Shown here: positions 57,715-64,000 of the stretch, piece after piece
Numbering within the stretch: position 1 is the first letter of the stretch
Layout of the letters: every line of letters starts with the position of its first letter
Assembly: GCF_014349155.1 (NCBI RefSeq)
Contig: NZ_JACSIT010000100.1
Span: 304,093-368,092 of the forward strand
DNA: 64,000 nucleotides
Source: Neolewinella lacunae
Lineage (GTDB): Bacteria > Bacteroidota > Bacteroidia > Chitinophagales > Saprospiraceae
Direction: 5' to 3'
The notes under the pieces: generated by a model
What the model was told of the DNA's origin: nothing
Databases searched by the model: none
What the model saw: the letters and a program-made list of their open reading frames with translations, nothing else
Made by a program: the position numbers and the translations under genes

Positions 57715-59040
57715 ATGGAGAACAACTTTCAAATCGGAGAGAATACCTGGTTGGTCCTAATTGGGCTTTCGGCAGGAATACTTATTTTTCAAATATGGTC
57801 AGCATTTTTTTTTGCCCTCATTAACCGCCGGGCGGATTATGCCTGGTACACCGTACACCTGCTTACCGCGTGCTTACTAGCTCCATTCACTTGGGAGCCA
57901 TTTCTGAGTAATTTTCCATACGATGTAGATATCAGCATCCTGTTCATCTCACTACTTTCCTACAGTTCGTACTTTAAATTTTACGGAATACTATTTGCGA
58001 TTGATCGAAGTACCCCCTTTTTATATTACCTATGGCGAGGTTTAATGGGGTTTTATGTGTTGTTTGCTTTCTTATGCCTCTTTTACCTTTCGACGGGCTT
58101 CAAATATGGCTTTGACAAGTATTATGTGCCTTTTGGTATAATTATATTAAGTATAAGTTTTCTTATTTATCTAGCTACTATTCCTAAAAAAAATCATTAT
58201 TTGTTAGCCTTAATAGTTTTCGGTTCGTTTGGATCCGATCTTATTTCTTTAGTAGCCGCAAATTACATGGCCAATCAAAATGAGTTATCTGGCATTAGGC
58301 TGCACTTTGTAACCTATGCCATCGAATGTTTTTTCTTCGCACTCGCTTTAGCCTATCAAACCAAAACCCTAGTGAGAAACAACCAAAACCTGGAGTACAC
58401 GCTGATAAAAGAAAAGCTGGACGGGCTCAACTCCAAGTTGACCACTCATTTTGTGGCGAATAGCCTTAACGCCATGTACCGCTTTTTACTGAATCGGGAA
58501 GGCGATGCGGCTACCTTTTACTTTCTGAAATTTTCTCGGCTGTTGCGGGGCGTGCTTCAGCACGGGCAGCAAGACCTCGTGACGGTCACCCAAGAAGTAG
58601 GGCTGCTCCAGTTGTATTTGGAAATGGAAGCCTTACGTTTCGCCCACCAATTTACTTTCGAGGTGGAGGTAGGAGATTCGAGCTTGGCTGATAATACATT
58701 GCTTCCCCCTTTTCTTTTACAGCCTTTGTTGGAAAACGCCATCTACCACGGCCTGCTGCCCAAACGTGCAGATGGGCATTTGCGCTTGGGCTTTGCTTGG
58801 CAAAAAGAAGACCTTAGAATCACCATTGAAGACAACGGGGTTGGCCGAGGCAAAGCCGCACTTGAAAAAGGCCCGTCGCTTCCCAACAGCCAGCCATCTT
58901 TGGGATTAACCATCGTGAGAGATCGGCTCAAGTCGTTTGCATCCGCTACCAAAAGGACTACAACGCTGACGATCGATGACCTTTTCGATGCGGATGGCCA
59001 GGCGGCGGGGACGCGGGTGGTTTTGGTTTTGGGGAGGTAG
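57715..59040 (+). CDS. Membrane sensor histidine kinase (LytS/His_kinase type)
   Basis: A 441-residue kinase partner of the upstream LytTR regulator. About six or seven membrane helices fill residues 12-215. The phospho-acceptor region is KLTTHFVANSLNAMYRFLLN with His245; most family members have Pro-His-Phe-Leu-Phe-Asn there, so Thr-His-Phe-Val-Ala-Asn is a variant. The ATPase domain has the N-box LQPLLENAIYHGL and the G1 box IEDNGVGRGKAAL, then LGLTIVRDRL. The signal sensed is unknown. Codon use is AT-richer than the regulator's. Confidence 0.9.
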   Translation: MENNFQIGENTWLVLIGLSAGILIFQIWSAFFFALINRRADYAWYTVHLLTACLLAPFTWEPFLSNFPYDVDISILFISLLSYSSYFKFYGILFAIDRSTPFLYYLWRGLMGFYVLFAFLCLFYLSTGFKYGFDKYYVPFGIIILSISFLIYLATIPKKNHYLLALIVFGSFGSDLISLVAANYMANQNELSGIRLHFVTYAIECFFFALALAYQTKTLVRNNQNLEYTLIKEKLDGLNSKLTTHFVANSLNAMYRFLLNREGDAATFYFLKFSRLLRGVLQHGQQDLVTVTQEVGLLQLYLEMEALRFAHQFTFEVEVGDSSLADNTLLPPFLLQPLLENAIYHGLLPKRADGHLRLGFAWQKEDLRITIEDNGVGRGKAALEKGPSLPNSQPSLGLTIVRDRLKSFASATKRTTTLTIDDLFDADGQAAGTRVVLVLGR

Positions 59041-59187
59041 TGCTTGGTGGCTGTTGTACTGCTAATTCGTTCTCTTACGGTTCAAGTGGGAATTCCTGCT
59101 GTTCACAAACGCTGGCCTGCTGTTCGTAAAGTGGAGGGCCGAACGAGGGGAGGGTGAGCGACCTTGCTGTCACTAAACGCTTACACT

Positions 59188-59577
59188 ATGACCCCTAAGG
59201 TTCTTGTTTTTTATCTCAGCGTGGCTTTCCTCGGCGCATTAGTTTCCGGCTGTGGATCTTCGGGTAAAGGTACCCCTTCCGAGGTGGTTAGCCTCTTCCT
59301 CGACGAACTGTACGACAAAGATTTTAACGGCGCAAAGAAGTATGGGACCGAACGGACCGCTGGCATGCTTGATATGGCACAGGCCATGCTCATTGCAATG
59401 GGCAAAATCGACGAACCCACCCCGGAAAAGCGCGAAGACATCACCATCGCGTCCGAAACCATCGAGGGGGAAACGGCCGTAGTGGTAACCCATAATGCCG
59501 TCAACGGCAAGGATACAACGTATGAGCTGGTTAAAGTTGACGGTAAATGGAAAATCGACCAGGAGAGCATCAAGTAA
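59188..59577 (+). CDS. DUF4878-like lipoprotein
   Basis: A 129-residue lipoprotein from ATG 59188, with lipobox LGALVSGC (Cys22). The mature part resembles DUF4878: TPSEVVSLFLDELYDKDFNG, AKKYGTERTAGM and the C-terminal DTTYELVKVDGKWKID. The family is a cystatin-like fold of unknown function. Its stop TAA overlaps the next start (TAATG, 59575-59579), suggesting translational coupling. Confidence 0.82.
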   Translation: MTPKVLVFYLSVAFLGALVSGCGSSGKGTPSEVVSLFLDELYDKDFNGAKKYGTERTAGMLDMAQAMLIAMGKIDEPTPEKREDITIASETIEGETAVVVTHNAVNGKDTTYELVKVDGKWKIDQESIK

Positions 59578-60242
59578 TGCTGCTACTCTTGCTCCTTTTT
59601 ATGTGTTTGGGATGCAACGCATCTTCCAAAAATTTCCCCCCGCCGACCACCCCGCACCAAGGTTTTGCGCTGGAAAATCTGCAGGCCGGAGACATAATCT
59701 GCCGTATGGGCAAGGGTTACTTCTCTAATCTTTTTCGGCAAGTTTCCCAGCGTGATGATCGGTTTTCTCACGCTGGTATCATCTACCACCGTGCTTCCTT
59801 TACCTCCGCTAAAGACAATTCAGATATGGATACGAGCAGCTTCTCCACCCAGCTCCCCGCCGGTTATTACGTAGTACACGCCGAAGCAGATGAGACTACG
59901 GGCGTAGGTGGGGTTAAGATTGAACTCATTGATTCTTTCCTTCACCATTCCGTTCACTGGTCTATTTTTCGAGTGGCTGCGGCGGAGGTTTCCCAACGCG
60001 CTATCGCTCACCGCGCCTACCTACACTACGATTGCGAAACCCCCTTCGACCTGAAGTTCAACGCTAGAGATACCGCAGCCTTTTATTGTACCGAATTTGT
60101 GGCACATTGCGTCAACACCGTAATGAACAAGCAACTAATCCAGGCACAAACAAAATTCGGGGGCCACTGGGTCATCGCACCGGACGATGTTTACGCCGCC
60201 CCGGAAATAAAGGAAATTTACACTTTTCATTCTTCCCATTGA
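59577..60242 (+). CDS. YiiX-like NlpC/P60 cysteine hydrolase lipoprotein
   Basis: A 221-residue protein from ATG 59577, with a short lipoprotein signal (LLLLFMCLGC, Cys13). The catalytic core is permuted as in YiiX/YebB: LQAGDIICRMGKGYFSNLFR, then His in RFSHAGIIYH, and Cys in AAFYCTEFVAHC. GDI and HAGI are hallmarks. It probably cleaves an amide or thioester in envelope material (peptidoglycan or lipid); the substrate is unknown. Coupled to the DUF4878-like gene. Confidence 0.85.
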   Translation: MLLLLLLFMCLGCNASSKNFPPPTTPHQGFALENLQAGDIICRMGKGYFSNLFRQVSQRDDRFSHAGIIYHRASFTSAKDNSDMDTSSFSTQLPAGYYVVHAEADETTGVGGVKIELIDSFLHHSVHWSIFRVAAAEVSQRAIAHRAYLHYDCETPFDLKFNARDTAAFYCTEFVAHCVNTVMNKQLIQAQTKFGGHWVIAPDDVYAAPEIKEIYTFHSSH

Positions 60243-60245
60243 GTA

Positions 60246-60422
60246 AGAGCTTGTCTAAAATTTTTACTTCCTGATAACCAAGCAGTTTGCTACGCAGTAC
60301 TTCGTGCTATGAACCTGGCGTCACAAAAAATGGCTTACGTAGTCCACTATGCGCGCAATTTTTCGTCTAGCCAGAACCATAAGTCATTGATTATCAGTTC
60401 TTAAAAATTTTAGACAAGCTCT
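60246..60422. mobile_element. MITE-like element with perfect 21-bp terminal inverted repeats
   Basis: A 177-base element. The 21-bp ends, 60246-60266 (starting AGAGCTTGTCTAAAAT) and 60402-60422 (ending ATTTTAGACAAGCTCT), are perfect reverse complements, and inside them CTGATAA (60271) is mirrored by TTATCAG (60391). There is no coding capacity. Flanks read TAA and TAG, which may mark a short target duplication. It is presumably mobilised by a transposase elsewhere. Confidence 0.75.
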
Positions 60423-60457
60423 AGCACTACTCACCCAACGCTTAAAAATATCCAACT

Positions 60458-61102
60458 ATGCAAGACGAAATAACGACGGAAGCCATCGAGACCCCCGTGG
60501 CGACGATCCAAACCTTCTTCACCAAAGAACTTCCCCGCGTTTTCAAAGCGCTTTTTGCCAATCCCGTAACGGGGCTCTTGCCATTTTGGAAGTCCAGTAC
60601 GCGCTCCAATGCGGTGCCCGTGGCGGCTGTTTACCTGGCGGTATTTCTGTTTTACGCAGTTGGGGCTTTTCTGTTCGCTGGGGAGATGCGGGAATATCTT
60701 GACGGATCCGTTTACTTTAGAATAGCGCTTATTCCCTTGTTGCTTATGGCGCTGATCTCCGGGATCATTTTTGGCATTAAGGCTTTACTGGGCAAAGGTG
60801 ACTTTAATACTGAGCTACTAACCGGGGTTTTTGTAGCCATCCCGCTCGCGATCGTCATACCTGGCCTCTTTGTGGTGCGTCTCCTTACGCCCGATAACAT
60901 TATTTCCTTGCTCATGAACCCGGGCAGCGGTGGAGCAATGGGTTTATTATTGTTTTGCTACGTGTTTTTGCTGCTGGTGAGCATCGTCTTTCAGTCATTA
61001 AAGAGCGTCAATACCAACGCCACGTTTGCCTGGTACGTTTCGCCAGCAGTGATCGGAATCGCCTTTTACCTGGCTACGCGCATCAGCCTATTGTTGGCTT
61101 AA
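60458..61102 (+). CDS. Membrane protein, YIP1-like topology, unknown function
   Basis: A 214-residue protein with about five hydrophobic helices: VYLAVFLFYAVGAFLFAG, FRIALIPLLLMALISGIIFG, LLTGVFVAIPLAIVIPGLFV, MGLLLFCYVFLLLVSIVF and FAWYVSPAVIGIAFYLATRI. The polar N-terminal ~50 residues contain PVTGLLPFWKSSTRSNAVPV. The layout resembles Yip1-domain proteins, but the assignment is not firm. Start ATG 60458 lies 36 bases after the MITE, whose insertion may have changed the promoter. Confidence 0.65.
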   Translation: MQDEITTEAIETPVATIQTFFTKELPRVFKALFANPVTGLLPFWKSSTRSNAVPVAAVYLAVFLFYAVGAFLFAGEMREYLDGSVYFRIALIPLLLMALISGIIFGIKALLGKGDFNTELLTGVFVAIPLAIVIPGLFVVRLLTPDNIISLLMNPGSGGAMGLLLFCYVFLLLVSIVFQSLKSVNTNATFAWYVSPAVIGIAFYLATRISLLLA

Positions 61103-61148
61103 GCGTATTTGAAGTTTTAATACGTAAAAAAAAACTACTCTCCATCCA

Positions 61149-62948
61149 ATGAAGTCACTCCTCTTTTTCTTAGCCCTATTATCCGCCACCCTTCAGCTGA
61201 GTGGGCAATGCGCCACCATCTATTTCTACCGGCCAATGGCACTGACGGGAGAAGCGAAGCTGGCGGTTTCCTACGTTGGCGGTGACAAATTATTCGACTT
61301 GCCCTACGGCAGCTACGTTGTAGCGAGTGCCTGTACGGAAGGGCAATACTTCTTCCGGGTGCTGGTGGAAGGAACCGTTTACGGCGACCGCATGGAACTC
61401 AGTGTCCGCCCTGGCCAGGATTATTACGTGCGGGTGGGTACCAGCATAGGGATAGAAATTCCTTCCATGAAGCTACAGGAAAAAGCCAAAGGGATTCGGG
61501 AAGTCAGCCGGTCAAATGGTTTTCCGCAGGGGAGCAGGCAGTTTTCGTTGCCAGCACCAGGTGCAACACCGCCTACTCCTGGTCCGGATCCAGTAGTCAC
61601 CGGAGGGGGCGGAACACCCGGTGCCCAGCGCTTACCCGGCCCCCAGACCCACGGCGGATTCCGCTTTACCCCCACGGCCATCACCAAATCGGGGGCCTTG
61701 CTGAAAATAGATTACCAGATTGAGAATTTGACCAATGCGGATCGGGAGTTATTTGCCTCGGGACTCAACATTACTTTCTATGATCAAGCCGGAAATCTGC
61801 TGAAGGGTAATGGTGTGCATTGTATCATGGGGAATTGTGTGGACAATGCTGGGATCGATATTCAAGTATACTCTGAAAACTCTAACGGTAGATATATCGG
61901 AGAAGGCAGCCAAGGAAATGTTATGGCCGTCATTCCCTACGGCATTCCCGTCAAAGCCAGTATCACCATTGGCGGGATACGCAACGAAAGTCGAACCTTG
62001 GTCCGGGGCCAGGTTTTCTTTTGGGGACGATCCCCTACCAACCATACAGACGTGACCGACATCTGCCTCAACTACGGCCCCATCCTCATCCCCAACACCC
62101 AGGACGCCAGCAACCCCCGGCGGCACAATATGGGTGACCAGTCGGTCGAAATCCGGGAAGCGAAGCTGGAGAACGGGCGGGTGGTCGTCTCCGGGGTGTG
62201 GATGAACAACAGTAACACTCCCCACCAGCTCAACATCAGCTCGGGGCGCATCGTTAACGACGCGGGAACTCAGCAGAACTTAGAGCAGGTCCGGTTCGGC
62301 GGGGAAGCCCAGCCAGTCGCTATCGGTAGTTACCGCTCCAATTATCCAGTAAATGCATCGTACAGTCTTCCCTTTACCTTAATTGCGGAGGCAACCAACA
62401 CCCCGGTACGCGAGATACGCCGCCTTACCATCAACTTTGGCGCTTTCGAACTTTCGTGGGACAACTTTACCATTGGGCAGCCCTATGCACCCACTCCAAG
62501 GCCCAGTACTACCCCGATCACTCCACCAGTATCCAGCACGCCCGGTGGTAATTACCTGAGTTACACCGATTTTGAGCGGGCCGCCTCTACGAACGGAAGC
62601 GTACAGGGCAAAAAAGTGATCCTGGAAAACATCAATTTTAATCTGGGTAGCGACGTAATCCTGCCCGAATCGTTTCCGCAGTTGAACAAGCTTGCCTCCC
62701 TGTTGGAACGTAAGCCAGCACTGCGCTTAGAAATTACGGGATATACGGACGATATCGGTGCGGCAGTCGATAACCTGCTCCTTTCCCAAAAGCGAGCGGA
62801 TGCCGTGCGCTATTACCTCATCAGCAAATCCATCGCACCAGCGCGGATGACTAGCCTGGGCAAAGGCCAAACGGAAAGCATCGCCAGTAATAGCACCGAG
62901 GCGGGGCGAAAGTTAAACCGTAGGGTAGAGATTCGGGCGATAGATTAG
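61149..62948 (+). CDS. OmpA-domain outer-membrane protein
   Basis: A 599-residue exported protein. Signal peptide MKSLLFFLALLSATLQLSGQ. Residues about 21-130 resemble DUF2846 (CATIYFYRPMALTGEAKLAV, LPYGSYVVASACTEGQYFFR). A Pro/Gly-rich linker (PTPGPDPVVTGGGGTPG) leads to a beta-rich middle part. The C-terminal ~110 residues are an OmpA-like peptidoglycan-binding domain: LENINFNLGSDVILPES, GYTDDIGAAVDNLLLSQKRA, DAVRYYLISKSI and NRRVEIRAID. It probably tethers the outer membrane to peptidoglycan. Confidence 0.9.
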   Translation: MKSLLFFLALLSATLQLSGQCATIYFYRPMALTGEAKLAVSYVGGDKLFDLPYGSYVVASACTEGQYFFRVLVEGTVYGDRMELSVRPGQDYYVRVGTSIGIEIPSMKLQEKAKGIREVSRSNGFPQGSRQFSLPAPGATPPTPGPDPVVTGGGGTPGAQRLPGPQTHGGFRFTPTAITKSGALLKIDYQIENLTNADRELFASGLNITFYDQAGNLLKGNGVHCIMGNCVDNAGIDIQVYSENSNGRYIGEGSQGNVMAVIPYGIPVKASITIGGIRNESRTLVRGQVFFWGRSPTNHTDVTDICLNYGPILIPNTQDASNPRRHNMGDQSVEIREAKLENGRVVVSGVWMNNSNTPHQLNISSGRIVNDAGTQQNLEQVRFGGEAQPVAIGSYRSNYPVNASYSLPFTLIAEATNTPVREIRRLTINFGAFELSWDNFTIGQPYAPTPRPSTTPITPPVSSTPGGNYLSYTDFERAASTNGSVQGKKVILENINFNLGSDVILPESFPQLNKLASLLERKPALRLEITGYTDDIGAAVDNLLLSQKRADAVRYYLISKSIAPARMTSLGKGQTESIASNSTEAGRKLNRRVEIRAID

Positions 62949-63119
62949 CAAATGAGTGGGGGCATGAGGGAGTGGGTTGGCCAAAGTAATCAAGGGTTGA
63001 TTAAAAGTAAGGGAGCTGAACCATTACCGAAAATCCCCGCAAACGTTGAATGGCAGAATTGTTCCTCACCAGGGCCATCATCTCAAAATCCTTATTATTG
63101 AACTATAAATTTTGTAAAC

Positions 63120-63431
63120 ATGAAAACGTACGTCAAATTCACCGGAGGGTTCGGAGAATACTTCATCACCTCCTTAGCACTGTTCTTCTTATCCATCATT
63201 ACCCTCGGCTTGGCATTTCCTTATTGGATCTACTGGTCGTTCAAGTATTTCTTCACGCGCATGGAGATTGGGGGTAAGCGGATGTCCTTTAATGGGCATT
63301 TCATCGAGTATTTCCTTATGTCGATCGGTTTGATGCTTTTGACGGGAATTACCTTTGGCTTGGCCTTGCCTTACTGGGCTTACTGGTCGTTTAAGTACTT
63401 TTTTACTCGCTTGGAAGTGGATAATTTGTAG
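63120..63431 (+). CDS. Small membrane protein with internal duplication
   Basis: A 103-residue protein built from two copies of a ~45-residue unit. Copy 1 is GEYFITSLALFFLSIITLGL, AFPYWIYWSFKYFFTRMEIG; copy 2 is IEYFLMSIGLMLLTGITFGL, ALPYWAYWSFKYFFTRLEVD. Each has a membrane helix followed by the amphipathic YWxYWSFKYFFTR. The layout recalls DUF898/DUF6693-type proteins. Function unknown. Its start was chosen at ATG 63120; the preceding AT-rich TAAATTTTG may be a promoter element. Confidence 0.75.
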   Translation: MKTYVKFTGGFGEYFITSLALFFLSIITLGLAFPYWIYWSFKYFFTRMEIGGKRMSFNGHFIEYFLMSIGLMLLTGITFGLALPYWAYWSFKYFFTRLEVDNL

Positions 63432-63512
63432 CGAATATTTTTCAAAAAAAACGCAAATCAAAGGGCATTTAGGATAAGAAGGACGGAAACGATTCTCCCC
63501 TCACACTATTTA

Positions 63513-63533
63513 GTCCGGACCAGAGGCCCGGAC
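63513..63533. repeat. Distant copy of the gltD-downstream hairpin core
   Basis: CCGGACCAGAGGCCCGGA at 63515-63532 matches the reverse complement of the gltD module B hairpin in 17 of 18 positions. Its arms still pair with one mismatch. It lies in the gap between the small membrane protein and the transposase. Confidence 0.65.
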
Positions 63534-63679
63534 CCCTATTCCATGCGGCAGCAAATGTTAAATTCTAAATGTTGAATTGTAAATATCAATGGTCCGCTAC
63601 GGTTTGAGGCAACACTTTAGCAAAGTATGCATATAAAGAGGGCAAGCCCTATCTTGTTGGTTCCTTACACCGTACAGAT

Positions 63680-64000
63680 ATGACTTGCCCAACGAAGATC
63701 GAAATCCTCGTCGCCTCAATTTTGCAAAAACTTCCTGGTATTTCCGCATGGCGCTACCGCTTTTTGCTCCATCTTTTCGTTTTGTGGCCCTCAATGATTG
63801 GCCGACGGAACTTTGTCAACCTAGGTCGTCAAGGCGAATATTCTGAGTTCACTTACCGTAAGCACTTTGGTAAACGCATGGATTGGCTGGGCTTCAACAG
63901 AGAGTTGAGCGAGCCGTTTTTAGGCCCCAACCGTATCATTGCTCTCGACCCCTCATACCTGAGTAAGAGTGGCAAGCATACTGCTGGAGTCGGTTATTTT
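63680..64000 (+). CDS. DDE transposase, N-terminal part, runs off the window
   Basis: ATG 63680 opens a frame of 107 codons that is still open at the last base. The protein starts with a basic helical region (KIEILVASILQKLPGISAWR, YRKHFGKRMDWLGFNRELSE) and reaches LGPNRIIALDPSYLSKSGKH followed by TAGVGYF. The ALDPSYLSKSGK segment carries the first Asp of the DDE catalytic triad as seen in IS4/IS701-like transposases of Bacteroidota. The left insertion sequence end should lie in 63432-63679, but I could not fix it without the right end. Confidence 0.82.
   Translation, partial: MTCPTKIEILVASILQKLPGISAWRYRFLLHLFVLWPSMIGRRNFVNLGRQGEYSEFTYRKHFGKRMDWLGFNRELSEPFLGPNRIIALDPSYLSKSGKHTAGVGYF

Overview
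The window comes from a Bacteroidota chromosome, most likely a Saprospiria (Lewinella-like) lineage. This rests on the protein families and the promoters. There is a SusC/SusD pair, there are several secreted proteins ending in type IX secretion (T9SS) C-terminal sorting domains, there are many lipoproteins, and there is a Bacteroidetes-type arginine decarboxylase. Several genes have Bacteroidetes promoters of the form TTG-N19-TAnnTTTG and none has an obvious Shine-Dalgarno dependence. No rRNA or tRNA gene was recognised.

Layout. 1-3.8 kb: DinB-like fragment, TPR-like secreted protein, RluA-type pseudouridine synthase overlapping a DUF1415 gene. 3.8-6.6 kb: an AT-richer patch with a multiply broken M43-like metalloprotease pseudogene and another T9SS protein. 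6.6-12 kb: ElaA-like acetyltransferase, RadA, a membrane protein, Tas-like aldo/keto reductase, PdxJ. 12-18.6 kb: SusC-SusD-lipoprotein operon with a long leader and a hairpin after each gene. 18.6-27 kb: soluble TonB-C-domain protein, PDZ aspartyl protease, methyltransferase, TPR lipoprotein, SerC, HAD phosphatase, helical-repeat protein. 27-33 kb: a 929-residue T9SS adhesin-like protein and a three-domain kinase/M23 peptidase/class III aminotransferase fusion. 33-40 kb: S1/P1-like phospholipase, bifunctional nuclease, two MazG-type pyrophosphohydrolases, Pcm, amidohydrolase, Lrp regulator. 40-43 kb: PD-(D/E)XK-like protein, tandem repeats, small membrane protein, and an AAA ATPase with a nuclease-like C-terminus behind two large palindromes. 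43-48 kb: beta-barrel protein, KdsB, arginine decarboxylase, metallophosphatase. 48-54.3 kb: GltB and GltD. 54.3-55 kb: a dense non-coding repeat array. 55-57 kb: two FAS1 proteins. 57-59 kb: LytTR regulator and sensor kinase. 59-63.5 kb: cell-envelope proteins and a MITE-like element. 63.7-64 kb: start of a transposase that runs off the window.

Most genes are housekeeping or cell-surface functions in short operons. The unusual content is mainly non-coding. An interspersed element with core GCGCGGNCGCAGGTGC occurs about ten times, usually between genes. A modular repeat family sits around gltD, including four copies of one terminator-like hairpin. A 20-bp-arm palindrome lies directly before the AAA ATPase promoter, and a short MITE has perfect 21-bp ends. 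The best candidates for undescribed biology are these repeat families, the palindrome-controlled ATPase locus, and a plus-strand terminator lying between two minus-strand genes, which suggests a small RNA.
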